A stretch of DNA of 64,000 bases from Bifidobacterium sp. ESL0728 (GTDB lineage: Bacteria; Actinomycetota; Actinomycetes; Actinomycetales; Bifidobacteriaceae): assembly GCF_029392015.1 (NCBI RefSeq), contig NZ_CP113925.1:496001-560000 (forward strand), in the 5' to 3' direction. The notes under the pieces are model-generated. The model was not told where the DNA came from, ran no database searches, and saw nothing but the letters and a program-made list of their open reading frames with translations. Position 1 is the stretch's first letter. Each line of letters opens with the position of its first letter. The translations under genes and the position numbers were made by a program. Below are positions 24,889 through 34,544 of this stretch, piece after piece.

Positions 24889-27327
24889 ATGACCGGCAAA
24901 GAGCTTGAGATTTGGTCAAGTAAAGATACAGATGTAACGATTACTTATTCATATGGTTTCGGCGATGACAGACCAACGATTTCAAAGACCGGCAACGATG
25001 ACGATTCCGTGCTTGACATTTCTGTCGGAGATTCCATCAGAGTTGAAGGAATCGAGATTGACGACGATCAAACGATCGATGAAGATCACCGAATAGATTA
25101 TGGTTTGGCAGCTGCGTCCGGGGTTTTGTCCGCTGCTGTTGATTCTTTGTTTGTGCGTAGTTTTTCCCTGGACAATGCTGAGAGCTGGGGTTCTGAGAAA
25201 ATCAATAATTTTGTAGTCTCTGTCGCAAAACTTGATTCGAAATTTAAAGGTAATTCAATAGAGGAAGCTATTCCGTTTTTGGAAAAGCGTCATCCATTTG
25301 TAGGTGATAAGGCTACAGCGCAATTTGGAGGCGGTCTACAGCACCATCTCAGGGATTTCTCTCACCATTTTGGTCTGGACGGTTTGGCTTTTTCCCTGCT
25401 TACGCAATTCACAGGATGTGTATACGGCACTGACACGCACGGTGTGTTTCAGGCAATCAAAATCGTCGACGACAAAGGTTTAATAGGCAAAACTCTTGAA
25501 AAGAAGATTTTCAATGGTACTGTTGAATGGTTCCTTCACATGGTCAGCGACATGGCCGGTTCAAGTAACAACCCTGGCGAAGGAACGGGAATACCTGGCC
25601 CAATTCTCTCGATTTTGAAAGATATTTCAACACTTCCGATTTTCAAAGATGGCAAGGTCGACTCTCTTGACTTTAGAAAGCTGATTTCAAAACTCTTCAA
25701 CGGCACTTTGCTCGATACAATCAACGAGCAGGGACGCAAAGAGCCAAGACGCCTTGATTTTCGTGGAGAGTTTGGCGTCGCTCATGAATTGGGCAGGCAG
25801 GCAATTCCGGTGGTTCTCAATATTGTTCTGGTACGGGTTTGCTATGTTTTGCACAGGCTATACCAAGAAATCAAAAACCGGAGAATAAATGATTTCAAGG
25901 AACTCAGACAGTTGGAGATTTCTGATATCCCGCCTGATCAGGATTCAGTACTGACACGAATGGATACGATTGCTTCAGCCACTTTCGAGCTTTTGGATGT
26001 CACTGATGCCAGCATTCGTACTGTGCTAGAAAATGGTTTGCACGCTGAGGCGGTACAATATCTGAAAAGTTTTGTGGTTCGAATAAATCTTGCCGGTGTC
26101 ACCTACTTGACTATTTCCATAGTTACTGATGCCAAGAGAGTGCTGGGTAACCATAACGAGGAAAGGAAGCAACGGCAAAAAGAGCGTGACGAGGAATATG
26201 CGAAGAATGAGGAGCGTGCGTTCGCTGCCTTTACTCTTACCCATGAGCAGATGTCTATCCTTTATTCGCTCGAGCGTTGCGCCGTCAAAGTAGATATTGA
26301 GCACACGAAGAATGCCCAAAAAAGAAACGCCAAAGAAGCTTGGCTTGACGAGTGGCAAGGAAAGCTGGCGAAAGAATTCAGTCTTTATGACGAAGACGAG
26401 ATGTATCGGAGGGTTGATTCCGAAGTAAAACGCAGCAATGAAGAGTGGATTCATGTGGTTGCGTTGGAGGCGGCATTGTTCACTCCTTACGCCGATTTAG
26501 GAAATCATGCAAGTAGGAAGAAAGAATCCTCGGACGAAACTCGTCATGAGAAGCATGATGGGAAGTTGCCGTTTGACAATGCTTACTTGGATGACATTTG
26601 GTGCGTCAAGTGTCCCGTTATGCATGAACAAGAATGTTCTCGACTCAAGAAGACATTTGAGAAATATAAGGGCATCGTTAGTGGCAGCAACAAGCATAAA
26701 GCCATAGAAGTGGCTGGAACTGTTGCTCTTATCTCCGTTGGCGGAGGTGCGGCACTGATATTTGCTCCTGTGATTGCTCCTGCGGTAGCAGCTTATACAG
26801 CCGGTTCGGCTGTTGCCGGTTTGTCGGGCGCTGCCTTGACCAGTGCAAGTTTGGCCGCGTTGGGCGGAGGGTCGCTTGCTGTCGGAGGCTTGGGCATGGC
26901 AGGAGGTACCGCTGTGATTGCAGGCGGCGGTGCTGTACTCGGCATGCTTGGAGCTGGTGGATCACTCACCGCGGCTTCTATGGTGATGGGCTCGTCAGAT
27001 ACCTATATTTTGGATGAATGTTCCAAATTATTGACGGTGTGCAAAGAGATTCTTTCTGATACAGAGGAACGCCGGCAAGTTATGATGGGGCTTCAAGCAC
27101 GGCTAGACATTGAAATCAACCAGTTAGAGAATTATTTCGAGATGGCATCGCAGCTATCGAAACAAGGGAAACAACAGGGAAGATCAGAGCAAAAGACGGA
27201 CAAAGCAATAATCAAGAGAATTAAAAAAAGCCTTCGTTATCTCAAGAAGACCGCCAAAGAACTTCAGAAGCTTCTTGATGAAGAAAACGCAGATTCTTCA
27301 TTACCTGAACTTACGACAGATAAATAG
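24889..27327 (+). CDS. large uncharacterised protein with glycine-zipper membrane segment
   Basis: The protein has about 812 residues and a function unknown to me. An acidic N-terminus is followed by a conserved-looking region at about 80-310, including a His-rich segment (FGGGLQHHLRDFSHHFGLDG) and GGFQ-like and SDMAGSS stretches. The middle, about 340-600, is helical and charged. Residues about 604-705 are an Ala/Gly-rich hydrophobic block with repeated GGG and GxxxG spacing (ALGGGSLAVGGLGMAGG), like glycine zippers of membrane-inserting proteins. The last about 100 residues are coiled-coil and Lys/Glu-rich. ATG 24889 follows GAGG closely. The gene lies 35 bases after the small acidic gene, in the same direction, so the three form one operon. 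Confidence 0.75.
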   Translation: MTGKELEIWSSKDTDVTITYSYGFGDDRPTISKTGNDDDSVLDISVGDSIRVEGIEIDDDQTIDEDHRIDYGLAAASGVLSAAVDSLFVRSFSLDNAESWGSEKINNFVVSVAKLDSKFKGNSIEEAIPFLEKRHPFVGDKATAQFGGGLQHHLRDFSHHFGLDGLAFSLLTQFTGCVYGTDTHGVFQAIKIVDDKGLIGKTLEKKIFNGTVEWFLHMVSDMAGSSNNPGEGTGIPGPILSILKDISTLPIFKDGKVDSLDFRKLISKLFNGTLLDTINEQGRKEPRRLDFRGEFGVAHELGRQAIPVVLNIVLVRVCYVLHRLYQEIKNRRINDFKELRQLEISDIPPDQDSVLTRMDTIASATFELLDVTDASIRTVLENGLHAEAVQYLKSFVVRINLAGVTYLTISIVTDAKRVLGNHNEERKQRQKERDEEYAKNEERAFAAFTLTHEQMSILYSLERCAVKVDIEHTKNAQKRNAKEAWLDEWQGKLAKEFSLYDEDEMYRRVDSEVKRSNEEWIHVVALEAALFTPYADLGNHASRKKESSDETRHEKHDGKLPFDNAYLDDIWCVKCPVMHEQECSRLKKTFEKYKGIVSGSNKHKAIEVAGTVALISVGGGAALIFAPVIAPAVAAYTAGSAVAGLSGAALTSASLAALGGGSLAVGGLGMAGGTAVIAGGGAVLGMLGAGGSLTAASMVMGSSDTYILDECSKLLTVCKEILSDTEERRQVMMGLQARLDIEINQLENYFEMASQLSKQGKQQGRSEQKTDKAIIKRIKKSLRYLKKTAKELQKLLDEENADSSLPELTTDK

Positions 27328-27530
27328 TTTTGAAGGTACTTGTTGGTAGTCGAGTTGATTGCTTGATTGGAATTTAAGATAAGTTTTGCTTAATTAGCCT
27401 GACTCTAATTTCCGCAAATTGTTCAAATTCATAGGGGAGGCAATACCGGAACTTTTGCCCAAAACGATAATTTTGCGTCTCGTCGGTGGGGGTATGGGAA
27501 GATGAATACCCACCGGTAAGGTAAGGAAAT

Positions 27531-29234
27531 ATGACAGACTTTGTAGATAGAGTGACCGTCCACGTCAAGGGCGGAGATGGCGGCAACGGTTCCGCAGGTG
27601 TGAAGCGCGAGAAATACAAGCCGCTGGCAGGTCCGAACGGAGGCAACGGCGGGGACGGCGGTTCCGTCATCTTTGTGGCGGATGCCAACGCCAACAACCT
27701 TTTGGATTATCGTTTCGTCCCGCACCGCAAGGCCGAAAGCGGCACGATGGGGTTGGGCGACACCAAGGACGGTTCGAAAGGCGCCGACGTGGTGCTGCCC
27801 GTTCCGTCGGGAACGGTGATTTTCGAAGCCAAGGGTGCGCAAGGCAAAGCCAAGCACCCGGGCCGTGAGCTGGCCGATCTGCGCCACGCCGGTGACAAGT
27901 TCGTCGCTGCTGCAGGCGGTATGGGTGGTCTTGGCAACGCCGCGCTGGCCAACAAGACACGCCGCGCCCCCGGCTTCGCGCTGCTTGGTGAACCGGGTGA
28001 AGAACGCGATGTGATTCTTGAGCTCAAATCCATTGCGGACGTCGCTTTGGTAGGCTTCCCGTCGGCTGGCAAGTCCAGCCTGATCGCCGCGATGAGCGCT
28101 GCGAAGCCGAAAATCGCCGATTATCCCTTCACTACGCTGGTACCGAACTTGGGTGTCGTGAAGCTTGAGGAATACCGCTATACGATCGCTGATGTTCCGG
28201 GGCTCATTCCCGGAGCTTCCGAAGGCAAGGGGCTCGGCCTTGAGTTCCTGCGCCATATCGAACGTACCGAAATCATCGCGCACGTCATCGATTGTGCCAC
28301 GCTGGAACCTGATCGCGACCCGATTTCCGACTACCATGCGCTGGAAGACGAACTGGCGAAGTATGCGGCCCAGCTGAAGCTTCCGCTTGGCGTCATCCCG
28401 ATTCCCGAGCGTCCTCGCGTCATCATCCTCAACAAGGCCGACGTGCCCGAAGCCAAGGAATTGGCGGAATTTGTGCGTCCCGAGTTCGAGAAGATGGGGC
28501 TCAAAACCTTCATCGTTTCGACAGCCTCTCATGAAGGTCTCAAGGAGCTTGGTTTCGCTTTGGGCAAGATGGTGACTGAGCTGCGAGCGAAGTTGGCCAA
28601 GGAAGAGGCCGAACGTGATGAGGAACGCGTGGTCATCAAGCCGTTGGAGCAGCCGGCACGTAGGCGTCGCCGAGCCGATGACGAACGCGGCACCTCGCTT
28701 GATTTCAATGTCGAGCGCGAGACCAACCGTAGGGGAGCCGTGTGGTTCGCCGTCACCGGAGCGAAGCCGGAGCGCTGGGTGCGCCAGACCAATTTCGACA
28801 ACGACGAGGCCGTGGGCTATCTTGCCGACCGCCTGGCTGGCTTGGGTGTTGAAGATGAACTGCGCCGTCACGGTGCCAAACCCGGTGACGAGGTGCGTAT
28901 CGGCAAGGGCGAGAACGCGGTCGCCTTCGATTGGGACCCGACCATCGCTGCCGGCGCGGAAATGCTCGACGGCACTCAGTTGGGTGCTCGAGGCAAGGAT
29001 CTGCGCTTGGACGACGGAGCCGATGGCAACCGCGTCCGCCGCCGCACCAACGCCGAGCGTCGTCGTCAGTATCATGAGATGATGGACGCGAAAACCGCCG
29101 TACGAGAAGCCATGCGTCAGGAGCGCTTCGCCGGCCACTGGGCTGACCCGAGCGTCGACGACGACCGTCACGACGAACACGCGATTTTGGGCGGCCATGA
29201 TGATGACATCGAGAACGCCACCAGCGATAACTGA
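27531..29234 (+). CDS. obgE: GTPase Obg/CgtA
   Basis: Essential GTPase of 50S ribosome assembly and stress control. The N-terminal glycine-rich Obg fold runs from residue 1 to about 158 ([31 protein letters not shown]). The G domain has GFPSAGKSS (G1), DVPGLIPGA (G3) and NKAD (G4). A C-terminal OCT-type domain sits at about 380-470. The last about 80 residues ([19 protein letters not shown]...) are a charged extension. At 567 residues it is long, as usual in actinobacteria. The start has an upstream AAGGTAAGGAAAT. It is normally adjacent to rpmA, but here it is displaced by the accessory cassette. Confidence 0.97.
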   Translation: MTDFVDRVTVHVKGGDGGNGSAGVKREKYKPLAGPNGGNGGDGGSVIFVADANANNLLDYRFVPHRKAESGTMGLGDTKDGSKGADVVLPVPSGTVIFEAKGAQGKAKHPGRELADLRHAGDKFVAAAGGMGGLGNAALANKTRRAPGFALLGEPGEERDVILELKSIADVALVGFPSAGKSSLIAAMSAAKPKIADYPFTTLVPNLGVVKLEEYRYTIADVPGLIPGASEGKGLGLEFLRHIERTEIIAHVIDCATLEPDRDPISDYHALEDELAKYAAQLKLPLGVIPIPERPRVIILNKADVPEAKELAEFVRPEFEKMGLKTFIVSTASHEGLKELGFALGKMVTELRAKLAKEEAERDEERVVIKPLEQPARRRRRADDERGTSLDFNVERETNRRGAVWFAVTGAKPERWVRQTNFDNDEAVGYLADRLAGLGVEDELRRHGAKPGDEVRIGKGENAVAFDWDPTIAAGAEMLDGTQLGARGKDLRLDDGADGNRVRRRTNAERRRQYHEMMDAKTAVREAMRQERFAGHWADPSVDDDRHDEHAILGGHDDDIENATSDN

Positions 29235-29246
29235 TGTGGAATCGCA

Positions 29247-29278
29247 GGGACAGCCCTTGAATTTGCGGGGTTTGTCCC
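29247..29278 (+). terminator. weak hairpin after obgE
   Basis: GGGACA (29247-29252) pairs with TGTCCC (29273-29278), with additional CCC/GGGG inside. There is no T-tract, so it is a weak terminator candidate. Confidence 0.35.
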
Positions 29279-29491
29279 GGCTGATGTTGTCTAAATTAAT
29301 GAGGATTGTGATTCGGCAATGTCGGCTGAAACAATTTGGCACCGACTGTTTCGCGGCGACCGGTGAAGGCATAGGTTAGCTTCATATATGCCATTCATGG
29401 TTGTCCATATATAATTTGGGATGAAACGAGAAGCGTTTTGCCTTTCTGTGAAGGTGACAGATGGCGCAAAACGCAAAACAGGTGACGGTTA

Positions 29492-30625
29492 ATGAACACA
29501 GCAAGTGAATCGCAGGTTCGCCAATCGGTGGCGGACGCGCGAACCGTGGTGGTGAAGGTCGGTTCCAGCTCGCTGACCAAGCCTTCCGGCCATTTGGATA
29601 CGGATAAGGTCAGTGCTTTGGTCGAGGTTCTGGCGCAGCATGCCAAAAACGGCACCCGCATGGTGTTGGTGTCATCCGGTGCCATCGCCGCAGGCTTTGG
29701 CCCGCTAGGTTTCGACTCGAGGCCGGACGATGTCTCGACCCAGCAGGCCGCAGCGTCGGTAGGTCAGGGCGTGTTGATGCAGCATTATGAGACCGGTTTT
29801 GCCCGTTACGGTGTGCGTGTCGGCCAGATTTTGCTCACCGCCGATGACACGATGCACGCTTCCCGCTATCGCAACGCCCAACGCACGTTGCAGCGCCTTC
29901 TTGACCTTAACGTGGTGCCGATTGTCAACGAAAACGACGCGCTGGCGACGAACGAAATCCGTTTCGGCGACAACGACCATCTTTCCACGCTGGTCGCCAA
30001 CTTGGTGCGTGCAGACGCTTTGATCCTGCTCACCGACGTCGATGGGCTTTACACCACTCCGCCTTCCATGCCAGGAGCCGAACGAGTCGGTTTCGTCCCA
30101 GACGCCGACGAGATTCTGAATGAAGTTTCGGTGGTTGGCAGTTCGTCCGGCGTCGGCACCGGCGGCATGGTCACCAAGCTCGAAGCGGCACGTATAGCAG
30201 TCAATTCCGGTATTCCCGTCGTGCTGACCAGCGCCGATAATATAGAGGACGCGCTGAGCGGCAAACCTACTGGTACGGCGTTTGCCCCGTCTCAACACCG
30301 TGATTCCTCGCGTCGCCTGTGGATTGGTTTCGCCGCGAACCCGCGCGGTTCGTTGATTGGCGACAAAGGTGCCATCAAGGCTGTTCTCGGTGGTAAAGCC
30401 AGCCTGCTTGCAGCCGGCGTGCTTGAAGTCCACGGCGATTTTTCCGCCGGCGACCCTGTCTGGATTAATGACGAAGAGGGCAATCACATCGCCAAGGGCC
30501 TCTCGAGTTTCGATTCCGACGAAATTCCCCACACCCTCGGCCGCGACACCTCCCAACTCAAACGACTCCTGGGCGAGGAGTATGCCCATCCGCTGGTGCA
30601 TCGCGATAATCTTGTTCTGTTGTAA
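29492..30625 (+). CDS. proB: glutamate 5-kinase
   Basis: First step of proline synthesis, phosphorylating glutamate. The 377-residue protein has an amino-acid-kinase domain (VVVKVGSSSLT; VSSGAIAAG; NENDALATNEIRFGDNDHLS; LTDVDGLYT; GTGGMVTKLEAA) and a C-terminal PUA domain at about 280-370 (KAVLGGKASLLAAGVLEVHG). This is the standard layout, with proline feedback acting at the kinase domain. ATG 29492 is preceded by acaggtgacggtta. The obgE-proB adjacency is common in Gram-positives. Confidence 0.97.
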   Translation: MNTASESQVRQSVADARTVVVKVGSSSLTKPSGHLDTDKVSALVEVLAQHAKNGTRMVLVSSGAIAAGFGPLGFDSRPDDVSTQQAAASVGQGVLMQHYETGFARYGVRVGQILLTADDTMHASRYRNAQRTLQRLLDLNVVPIVNENDALATNEIRFGDNDHLSTLVANLVRADALILLTDVDGLYTTPPSMPGAERVGFVPDADEILNEVSVVGSSSGVGTGGMVTKLEAARIAVNSGIPVVLTSADNIEDALSGKPTGTAFAPSQHRDSSRRLWIGFAANPRGSLIGDKGAIKAVLGGKASLLAAGVLEVHGDFSAGDPVWINDEEGNHIAKGLSSFDSDEIPHTLGRDTSQLKRLLGEEYAHPLVHRDNLVLL

Positions 30626-30943
30626 TATTTCCGCAAGGTGGTAGTAATCCCGGCTGCTGGCTACTGGAATTTCGTAGGGATAACCCATTTTCGTAGTATC
30701 GATCATGCATTTGGAAGTGAATTTCAAATTCGTTTCGGGATTTGGTTGTGATTCGCCAGTCGTGAAGTCTTGGAAACAAAGTAGCAGTCGCACGAGCCCG
30801 ACGGCTGTTGGAGTTCAAAGCGTTATTCGTCTGTGATTAATTGATTTCAGGGTTTGTGGAATGGCGACACCATAAAGTTTGAGAATACGTCCCGATTTCG
30901 TTATATGCACATCCGCCTCGTCAATTCGCCACGGCGGTCTAGT
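30626..30943. other. intergenic region between proB and the aminotransferase gene
   Basis: About 320 bases with no gene or strong hairpin seen. The right end merges into the operator-like palindrome before the aminotransferase gene. Confidence 0.45.
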
Positions 30944-30968
30944 CTTAAGTTGGTAATGACCACTTAAG
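30944..30968 (+). promoter_or_regulatory. operator-like palindrome upstream of aminotransferase gene
   Basis: CTTAAGTTGGT (30944-30954) and ACCACTTAAG (30959-30968) form a near-perfect inverted repeat with a single bulged T and a 4-base centre. It ends 15 bases before the ATG at 30984, just ahead of the GGGAG ribosome-binding site. It could be a repressor site or an RNA hairpin. Confidence 0.5.
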
Positions 30969-30983
30969 AGCGCGGGAGATAAA

Positions 30984-32189
30984 ATGGCAGAGTGGCAGAT
31001 GTTGAGTGACCGTATCAATTCCGTGGCGCCGAGCGCTACCCTGGCTGTGGATTCTAAGGCAAAGGCGATGAAGGCCGCGGGCGTCGACGTCATCGGTTTC
31101 GGTGCCGGCGAGCCCAATTTCCCGACTCCCGATTACATCGTTGACGCGGCCGCCGCAGCGTGCCACGACCCGAAAAACCATCGTTACACCCCGACCCCGG
31201 GTCTGCCACAGCTTCGCAAGGCCATCGCGGAAAAAACGCTGCGCGACTCCGGATATGAAGTCTCGCCCGACCAGATCGTGGTGACCAACGGCGGCAAACA
31301 GGCCGTTTACGAAGCGCTCCAGATTCTCATCAATCCCGGCGACGAGGTTATCATTCCCGCTCCCTATTGGACCACATATCCGCAGGCTGTGAAACTTGCC
31401 GGCGGCAAGCCAGTCACTGTTTTCAGCGGTACCGAAAACGGCTTCCAGCCCACGGTCGAGGCGCTTGAAGCCGCACGTACGCCGCGTACCAAGGCCATTT
31501 TCGTCAATACACCCTCAAACCCGACCGGTGCGGTATGGAGCGAGGAAACGGTGCGAGCCGTGGGTGAGTGGGCCGTCGAGCACCACGTCTGGGTCTTAAG
31601 CGACGAGATTTACGAACACCTCACCTATGACGGCGAAAAGACCGCGTATATCGGCGCTGTTGTGCCACAAGTGCGCGACCAGCTTATCGTCCTGAACGGC
31701 GTTGCCAAGACCTACGCCATGACCGGCTGGCGTGTCGGCTGGCTTATCGGCTCCATCCCGGTTGCCAAAGCTGCTGCCAAACTGCAGGGCCACATGACCT
31801 CCAACGTCGCCGACGTTTGCCAGCAGGCCGCGTTCACGGCCGTTTCCGGCTCGCTCGATGCGGTGGCGATGATGCGCAAGGCCTTCGACAAGCGTCGCAA
31901 GGCCATCGTCACCGGTCTCAACGCCATCAACGGCGTCACCTGCCGCACGCCTAAGGGCGCGTTCTACGCTCTCGCCGATGTCACCGCGTTGCTGAACCGT
32001 CCGCTCGGCAAGAACGGAAGTGTCGCCAAGACCTCCTCGGAGCTGGCCGAGCTGCTCCTTGAGGAAGCCCACGTTGCCGCCGTCCCCGGAGAAGGATTCG
32101 GCGCCCCCGGTTTCCTGCGTTTCTCCTACGCGCTTGACGACGACGATCTGGCCGAAGGCATGCGGCGTTTCAAGGAATGGGTCGGCTGA
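30984..32189 (+). CDS. aspC: PLP-dependent aminotransferase, class I (aspartate type)
   Basis: The protein has 401 residues. Class I/II fold-I aminotransferase with the bacterial aspartate aminotransferase (I-gamma) pattern: [41 protein letters not shown], and the PLP lysine in [17 protein letters not shown] (about residue 240). It probably interconverts aspartate and oxaloacetate; tyrosine or other aminotransferases of the same subgroup are alternatives. GGGAG stands upstream of the ATG, with an inverted repeat just before it. It is followed, after a 330-base gap, by tRNA-Trp and secE. Confidence 0.9.
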   Translation: MAEWQMLSDRINSVAPSATLAVDSKAKAMKAAGVDVIGFGAGEPNFPTPDYIVDAAAAACHDPKNHRYTPTPGLPQLRKAIAEKTLRDSGYEVSPDQIVVTNGGKQAVYEALQILINPGDEVIIPAPYWTTYPQAVKLAGGKPVTVFSGTENGFQPTVEALEAARTPRTKAIFVNTPSNPTGAVWSEETVRAVGEWAVEHHVWVLSDEIYEHLTYDGEKTAYIGAVVPQVRDQLIVLNGVAKTYAMTGWRVGWLIGSIPVAKAAAKLQGHMTSNVADVCQQAAFTAVSGSLDAVAMMRKAFDKRRKAIVTGLNAINGVTCRTPKGAFYALADVTALLNRPLGKNGSVAKTSSELAELLLEEAHVAAVPGEGFGAPGFLRFSYALDDDDLAEGMRRFKEWVG

Positions 32190-32520
32190 AAACAACTGTC
32201 TGCGAGGTTTCGCCGCTTGCCGGTGCTGCCGGACAACCGTAAAACACCCGCGTTGTCGGCGCTGTAAGGTGTCGTTTGAAAGCGACGCCCGATGTCGGTT
32301 TCGCTGCATTTTATGGCATACGGCGGAGCTGTGCTTATCGCCGTTGTCAGTAAGATCGTTTGTCGTTTGAAACGATGTATTTACAGTGCCCCTGCGATGT
32401 TTGCCAGGCTTTCGCCGCGACACGTGGAGTGGACGAAAGCAGTAAAAGAGGCTAGACTATCTCCTCGGCGGTTTATGTCGTATGGTCTCGTGCTTCGAGT
32501 ATCGTAGACAGAGTTCACCT
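32190..32520. other. 331-base gap before tRNA-Trp
   Basis: No supported gene is present. It must contain the promoter of the tRNA-Trp/secE/nusG unit; TAGACA at about 32505 is a possible -10 box. Confidence 0.4.
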
Positions 32521-32596
32521 AGGGAAGTGGCGCAATTGGTAGCGCAACGGTCTCCAAAACCGTAGGTTGTGGGTTCGAGTCCCGCCTTCCCTGCCA
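32521..32596 (+). tRNA. tRNA-Trp (anticodon CCA)
   Basis: Acceptor AGGGAAG/CTTCCCT with discriminator G and an encoded CCA (32594-32596). The D-arm is GCGC...GCGC. The anticodon loop CTCCAAA gives CCA. The T-arm is GTGGG-TTCGAGT-CCCGC. secE follows 30 bases later, the usual bifidobacterial arrangement. Confidence 0.97.
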
Positions 32597-32625
32597 AGTA
32601 ATCACAAGCCAAACGAAGGACGGAT

Positions 32626-32853
32626 ATGGCGAAGGCACACGAGTCTGAAGAGAGCGTCAAGCCGAACATTTTCATGCGTATCGGCTTGTTCATCAAGCAG
32701 ATTATCGACGAATTGCGTAAGGTTGTCACCCCGAGCGCCAAGGAGCTGGCCGGTTGGTCGGTTGCAGTGTTTCTTTTTGTGATCATTTTGATGGCTCTTG
32801 TTTCGGGAATGGATTTCGGTCTTGGCAAACTGACCCTCTGGATCTTCGGCTGA
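32626..32853 (+). CDS. secE: preprotein translocase subunit SecE
   Basis: The protein has 75 residues. A charged N-terminus and amphipathic helix (FIKQIIDELRKVVTPSAKEL) precede a single membrane segment (WSVAVFLFVIILMALVSGM), the minimal SecE form of Gram-positives. It clamps SecY in the SecYEG channel. tRNA-Trp lies upstream and nusG starts 30 bases downstream. Confidence 0.96.
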   Translation: MAKAHESEESVKPNIFMRIGLFIKQIIDELRKVVTPSAKELAGWSVAVFLFVIILMALVSGMDFGLGKLTLWIFG

Positions 32854-32883
32854 GCGTAAACGATTTTAAAGGTGACTAACAGC

Positions 32884-33798
32884 ATGGATAATGAAGTAAA
32901 TCTTGAAGGCTTGGACGCATTGTCCGATTTGCCGAACGACGAGCAGTCTGCGGATACGTCTGCGGCTTCCAGCGTCGATAGTGCGGCACAAGATGCCGTT
33001 GCGGGTATCGAAAATGCGAACGCTGCGGAAAAGACTTCCGATGATTCTGCGGATACGGCTTCTGCCGAGGGTTCTGAGGTCTCCGAGGCTGCGCCTGAAG
33101 GCGCTACCGAAGCGACCGATGACACTGCTGCTGAAACGTCTGCCGATGCTGCGACTAACGCCGAAGGCGAAGACGCCGACGATGCCGGTGCCAAGGCCGT
33201 CAAGGAATTCTCCAAGAGCCTGCGTGGTCTGGACGGTAAGTGGTATGTGCTCCACACCTATTCCGGCTATGAGAAGCGTGTGAAGGCCAACGTCGAGTCG
33301 CGTATTCAGAGCTTCGGCCTTGAAGACCAGATCTTTCAGATCGAAGTGCCGATGGAAGAGGTTGAGAAGCATACCGACAAGGGCAAGAAGGTCGTCACCC
33401 GCGTGCGTGTGCCCGGTTACGTGCTCATCCGCATGTGGCCCGACGAGAACGCCCGTCGCATCGTCCGCGAGACGGAAGGTGTCACCGGTTTCGTAGGCCC
33501 CACCAAGGAGCCCGCGCCGCTGAGCCGCAAGGACGTCGTCAAGATGATGGCTCCGATGATTGCTTCCGAGGCTTTGAAGGAAGCGGGCGACAAGCCTGCC
33601 GCAGCCAAGAAACGCACCGTCGAGGTCTCCTACAAGGTCGGCGATCAGGTCACCGTCATCGACGGCCCGTTCGCCACGATGGCCGGTGCCGTTTCCGACG
33701 TCGAGCCCACCACGCAGAAGCTCACTGTCCTGGTCTCCATCTTCGGCCGCGATACGCCGGTCGAGCTTGGTTTCAGCCAGGTCGAGAAGATCGTCTGA
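32884..33798 (+). CDS. nusG: transcription termination/antitermination protein NusG
   Basis: NusG (304 residues) binds RNA polymerase and links it to Rho or the ribosome. The NGN domain starts at about residue 115 ([40 protein letters not shown]). The KOW domain is C-terminal ([19 protein letters not shown]). Before the NGN domain are about 110 residues of Ala/Asp/Glu/Ser-rich sequence, far beyond the E. coli form but seen in actinobacteria. ATG 32884 is chosen because AAAGGTGA lies eight bases upstream; an in-frame GTG at 32872 sits inside that site. It forms an operon with secE. Confidence 0.96.
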   Translation: MDNEVNLEGLDALSDLPNDEQSADTSAASSVDSAAQDAVAGIENANAAEKTSDDSADTASAEGSEVSEAAPEGATEATDDTAAETSADAATNAEGEDADDAGAKAVKEFSKSLRGLDGKWYVLHTYSGYEKRVKANVESRIQSFGLEDQIFQIEVPMEEVEKHTDKGKKVVTRVRVPGYVLIRMWPDENARRIVRETEGVTGFVGPTKEPAPLSRKDVVKMMAPMIASEALKEAGDKPAAAKKRTVEVSYKVGDQVTVIDGPFATMAGAVSDVEPTTQKLTVLVSIFGRDTPVELGFSQVEKIV

Positions 33799-33824
33799 GT
33801 CGCGTTCCGTTCAGTTTTTTGAGT

Positions 33825-33860
33825 AATGATGCCGCAGGTCGCAAGGTCTGCGGCATCATT
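33825..33860 (+). terminator. strong hairpin after nusG
   Basis: A 13-base perfect stem: AATGATGCCGCAG (33825-33837) pairs with CTGCGGCATCATT (33848-33860). No T-tract follows. It probably ends or processes the secE-nusG message before rplK. Confidence 0.7.
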
Positions 33861-33987
33861 CGTATCAGAGTTATTGTTACTGATTTGAAGAATAACGGTT
33901 CTTGAATCAGTATTGCCATTGTCGCGCATGGTTGGAATAATAGAAAGGCTTGTGTCTGGAGGGGAGACCCGCTAGCACAGCACAGCA

Positions 33988-34023
33988 ATATCAGTTGCGG
34001 GAGGAGACCCGTGACACTGATAT
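33988..34023 (+). promoter_or_regulatory. candidate rplKA leader hairpin (possible L1 autoregulatory site)
   Basis: The outer stem ATATCAGT/ACTGATAT is perfect. An inner stem GCGGG/CCCGT is separated from it by an asymmetric loop (T on one side, GAC on the other), about 80 bases before the rplK start. A second copy of the inner motif (GGGGAGACCCGC) stands just upstream at 33961. An overlapping GATATA/TATATC pair (34019-34024 and 34040-34045) could form an alternative hairpin. L1 is known to repress L11 operons through leader helices with an asymmetric loop; assignment here is inference. Confidence 0.45.
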
Positions 34024-34101
34024 ACCAAGGTTTTCTGATATATCGCAAGGTGTCGTGGGCGACCGTCATTACCGCACGGACAATGAAAAGGAGCCATTTC
34101 C

Positions 34102-34530
34102 ATGGCTAAGAAAAAGGTCACTGCGCTGATCAAGCTGCAGATCGAGGCCGGCAAGGCCAATCCTGCCCCGCCGCTCGGTCCTGCCCTCGGTTCGCATGGC
34201 GTCAACATCATGGACTTCTGCAAGTCCTACAACGAAGCGACGAAAGACAAGATGGGACAGGTCGTTCCTGTCGAAATCACCGTCTATGAGGATCGCTCGT
34301 TCGATTACATCCTTAAGACCCCGCCGGCCGCAGCGCTTCTGCTCAAGGCCGCCGGCATCAAGAAGGGCACCGACAACCCGCTGACCCACAAGGTCGGTTC
34401 CGTGACTTCGGCACAGGTCCGTGAGATCGCCGAGACCAAGATGGCCGATCTGTCCGCTCGCGACGTCGAGGCCGGAATGAAGATCATCGCGGGCACCGCC
34501 CGTTCGATGGGTATCACGGTCGAAGGCTGA
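34102..34530 (+). CDS. rplK: 50S ribosomal protein L11
   Basis: The protein has 142 residues. The N-terminal domain has the [19 protein letters not shown] hallmark with the conserved prolines. The C-terminal RNA-binding domain ends [20 protein letters not shown]. It is part of the GTPase-associated centre. AAAAGGAG precedes the ATG. It is an operon with rplA, 14 bases downstream. Confidence 0.98.
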
Positions 34531-34544
34531 GGGAGGATAGACAG

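Noticed and set aside
27429..29372. Minus-strand open frame of 647 codons
   Set aside because: Antisense to obgE, whose G domain motifs are complete on the plus strand.
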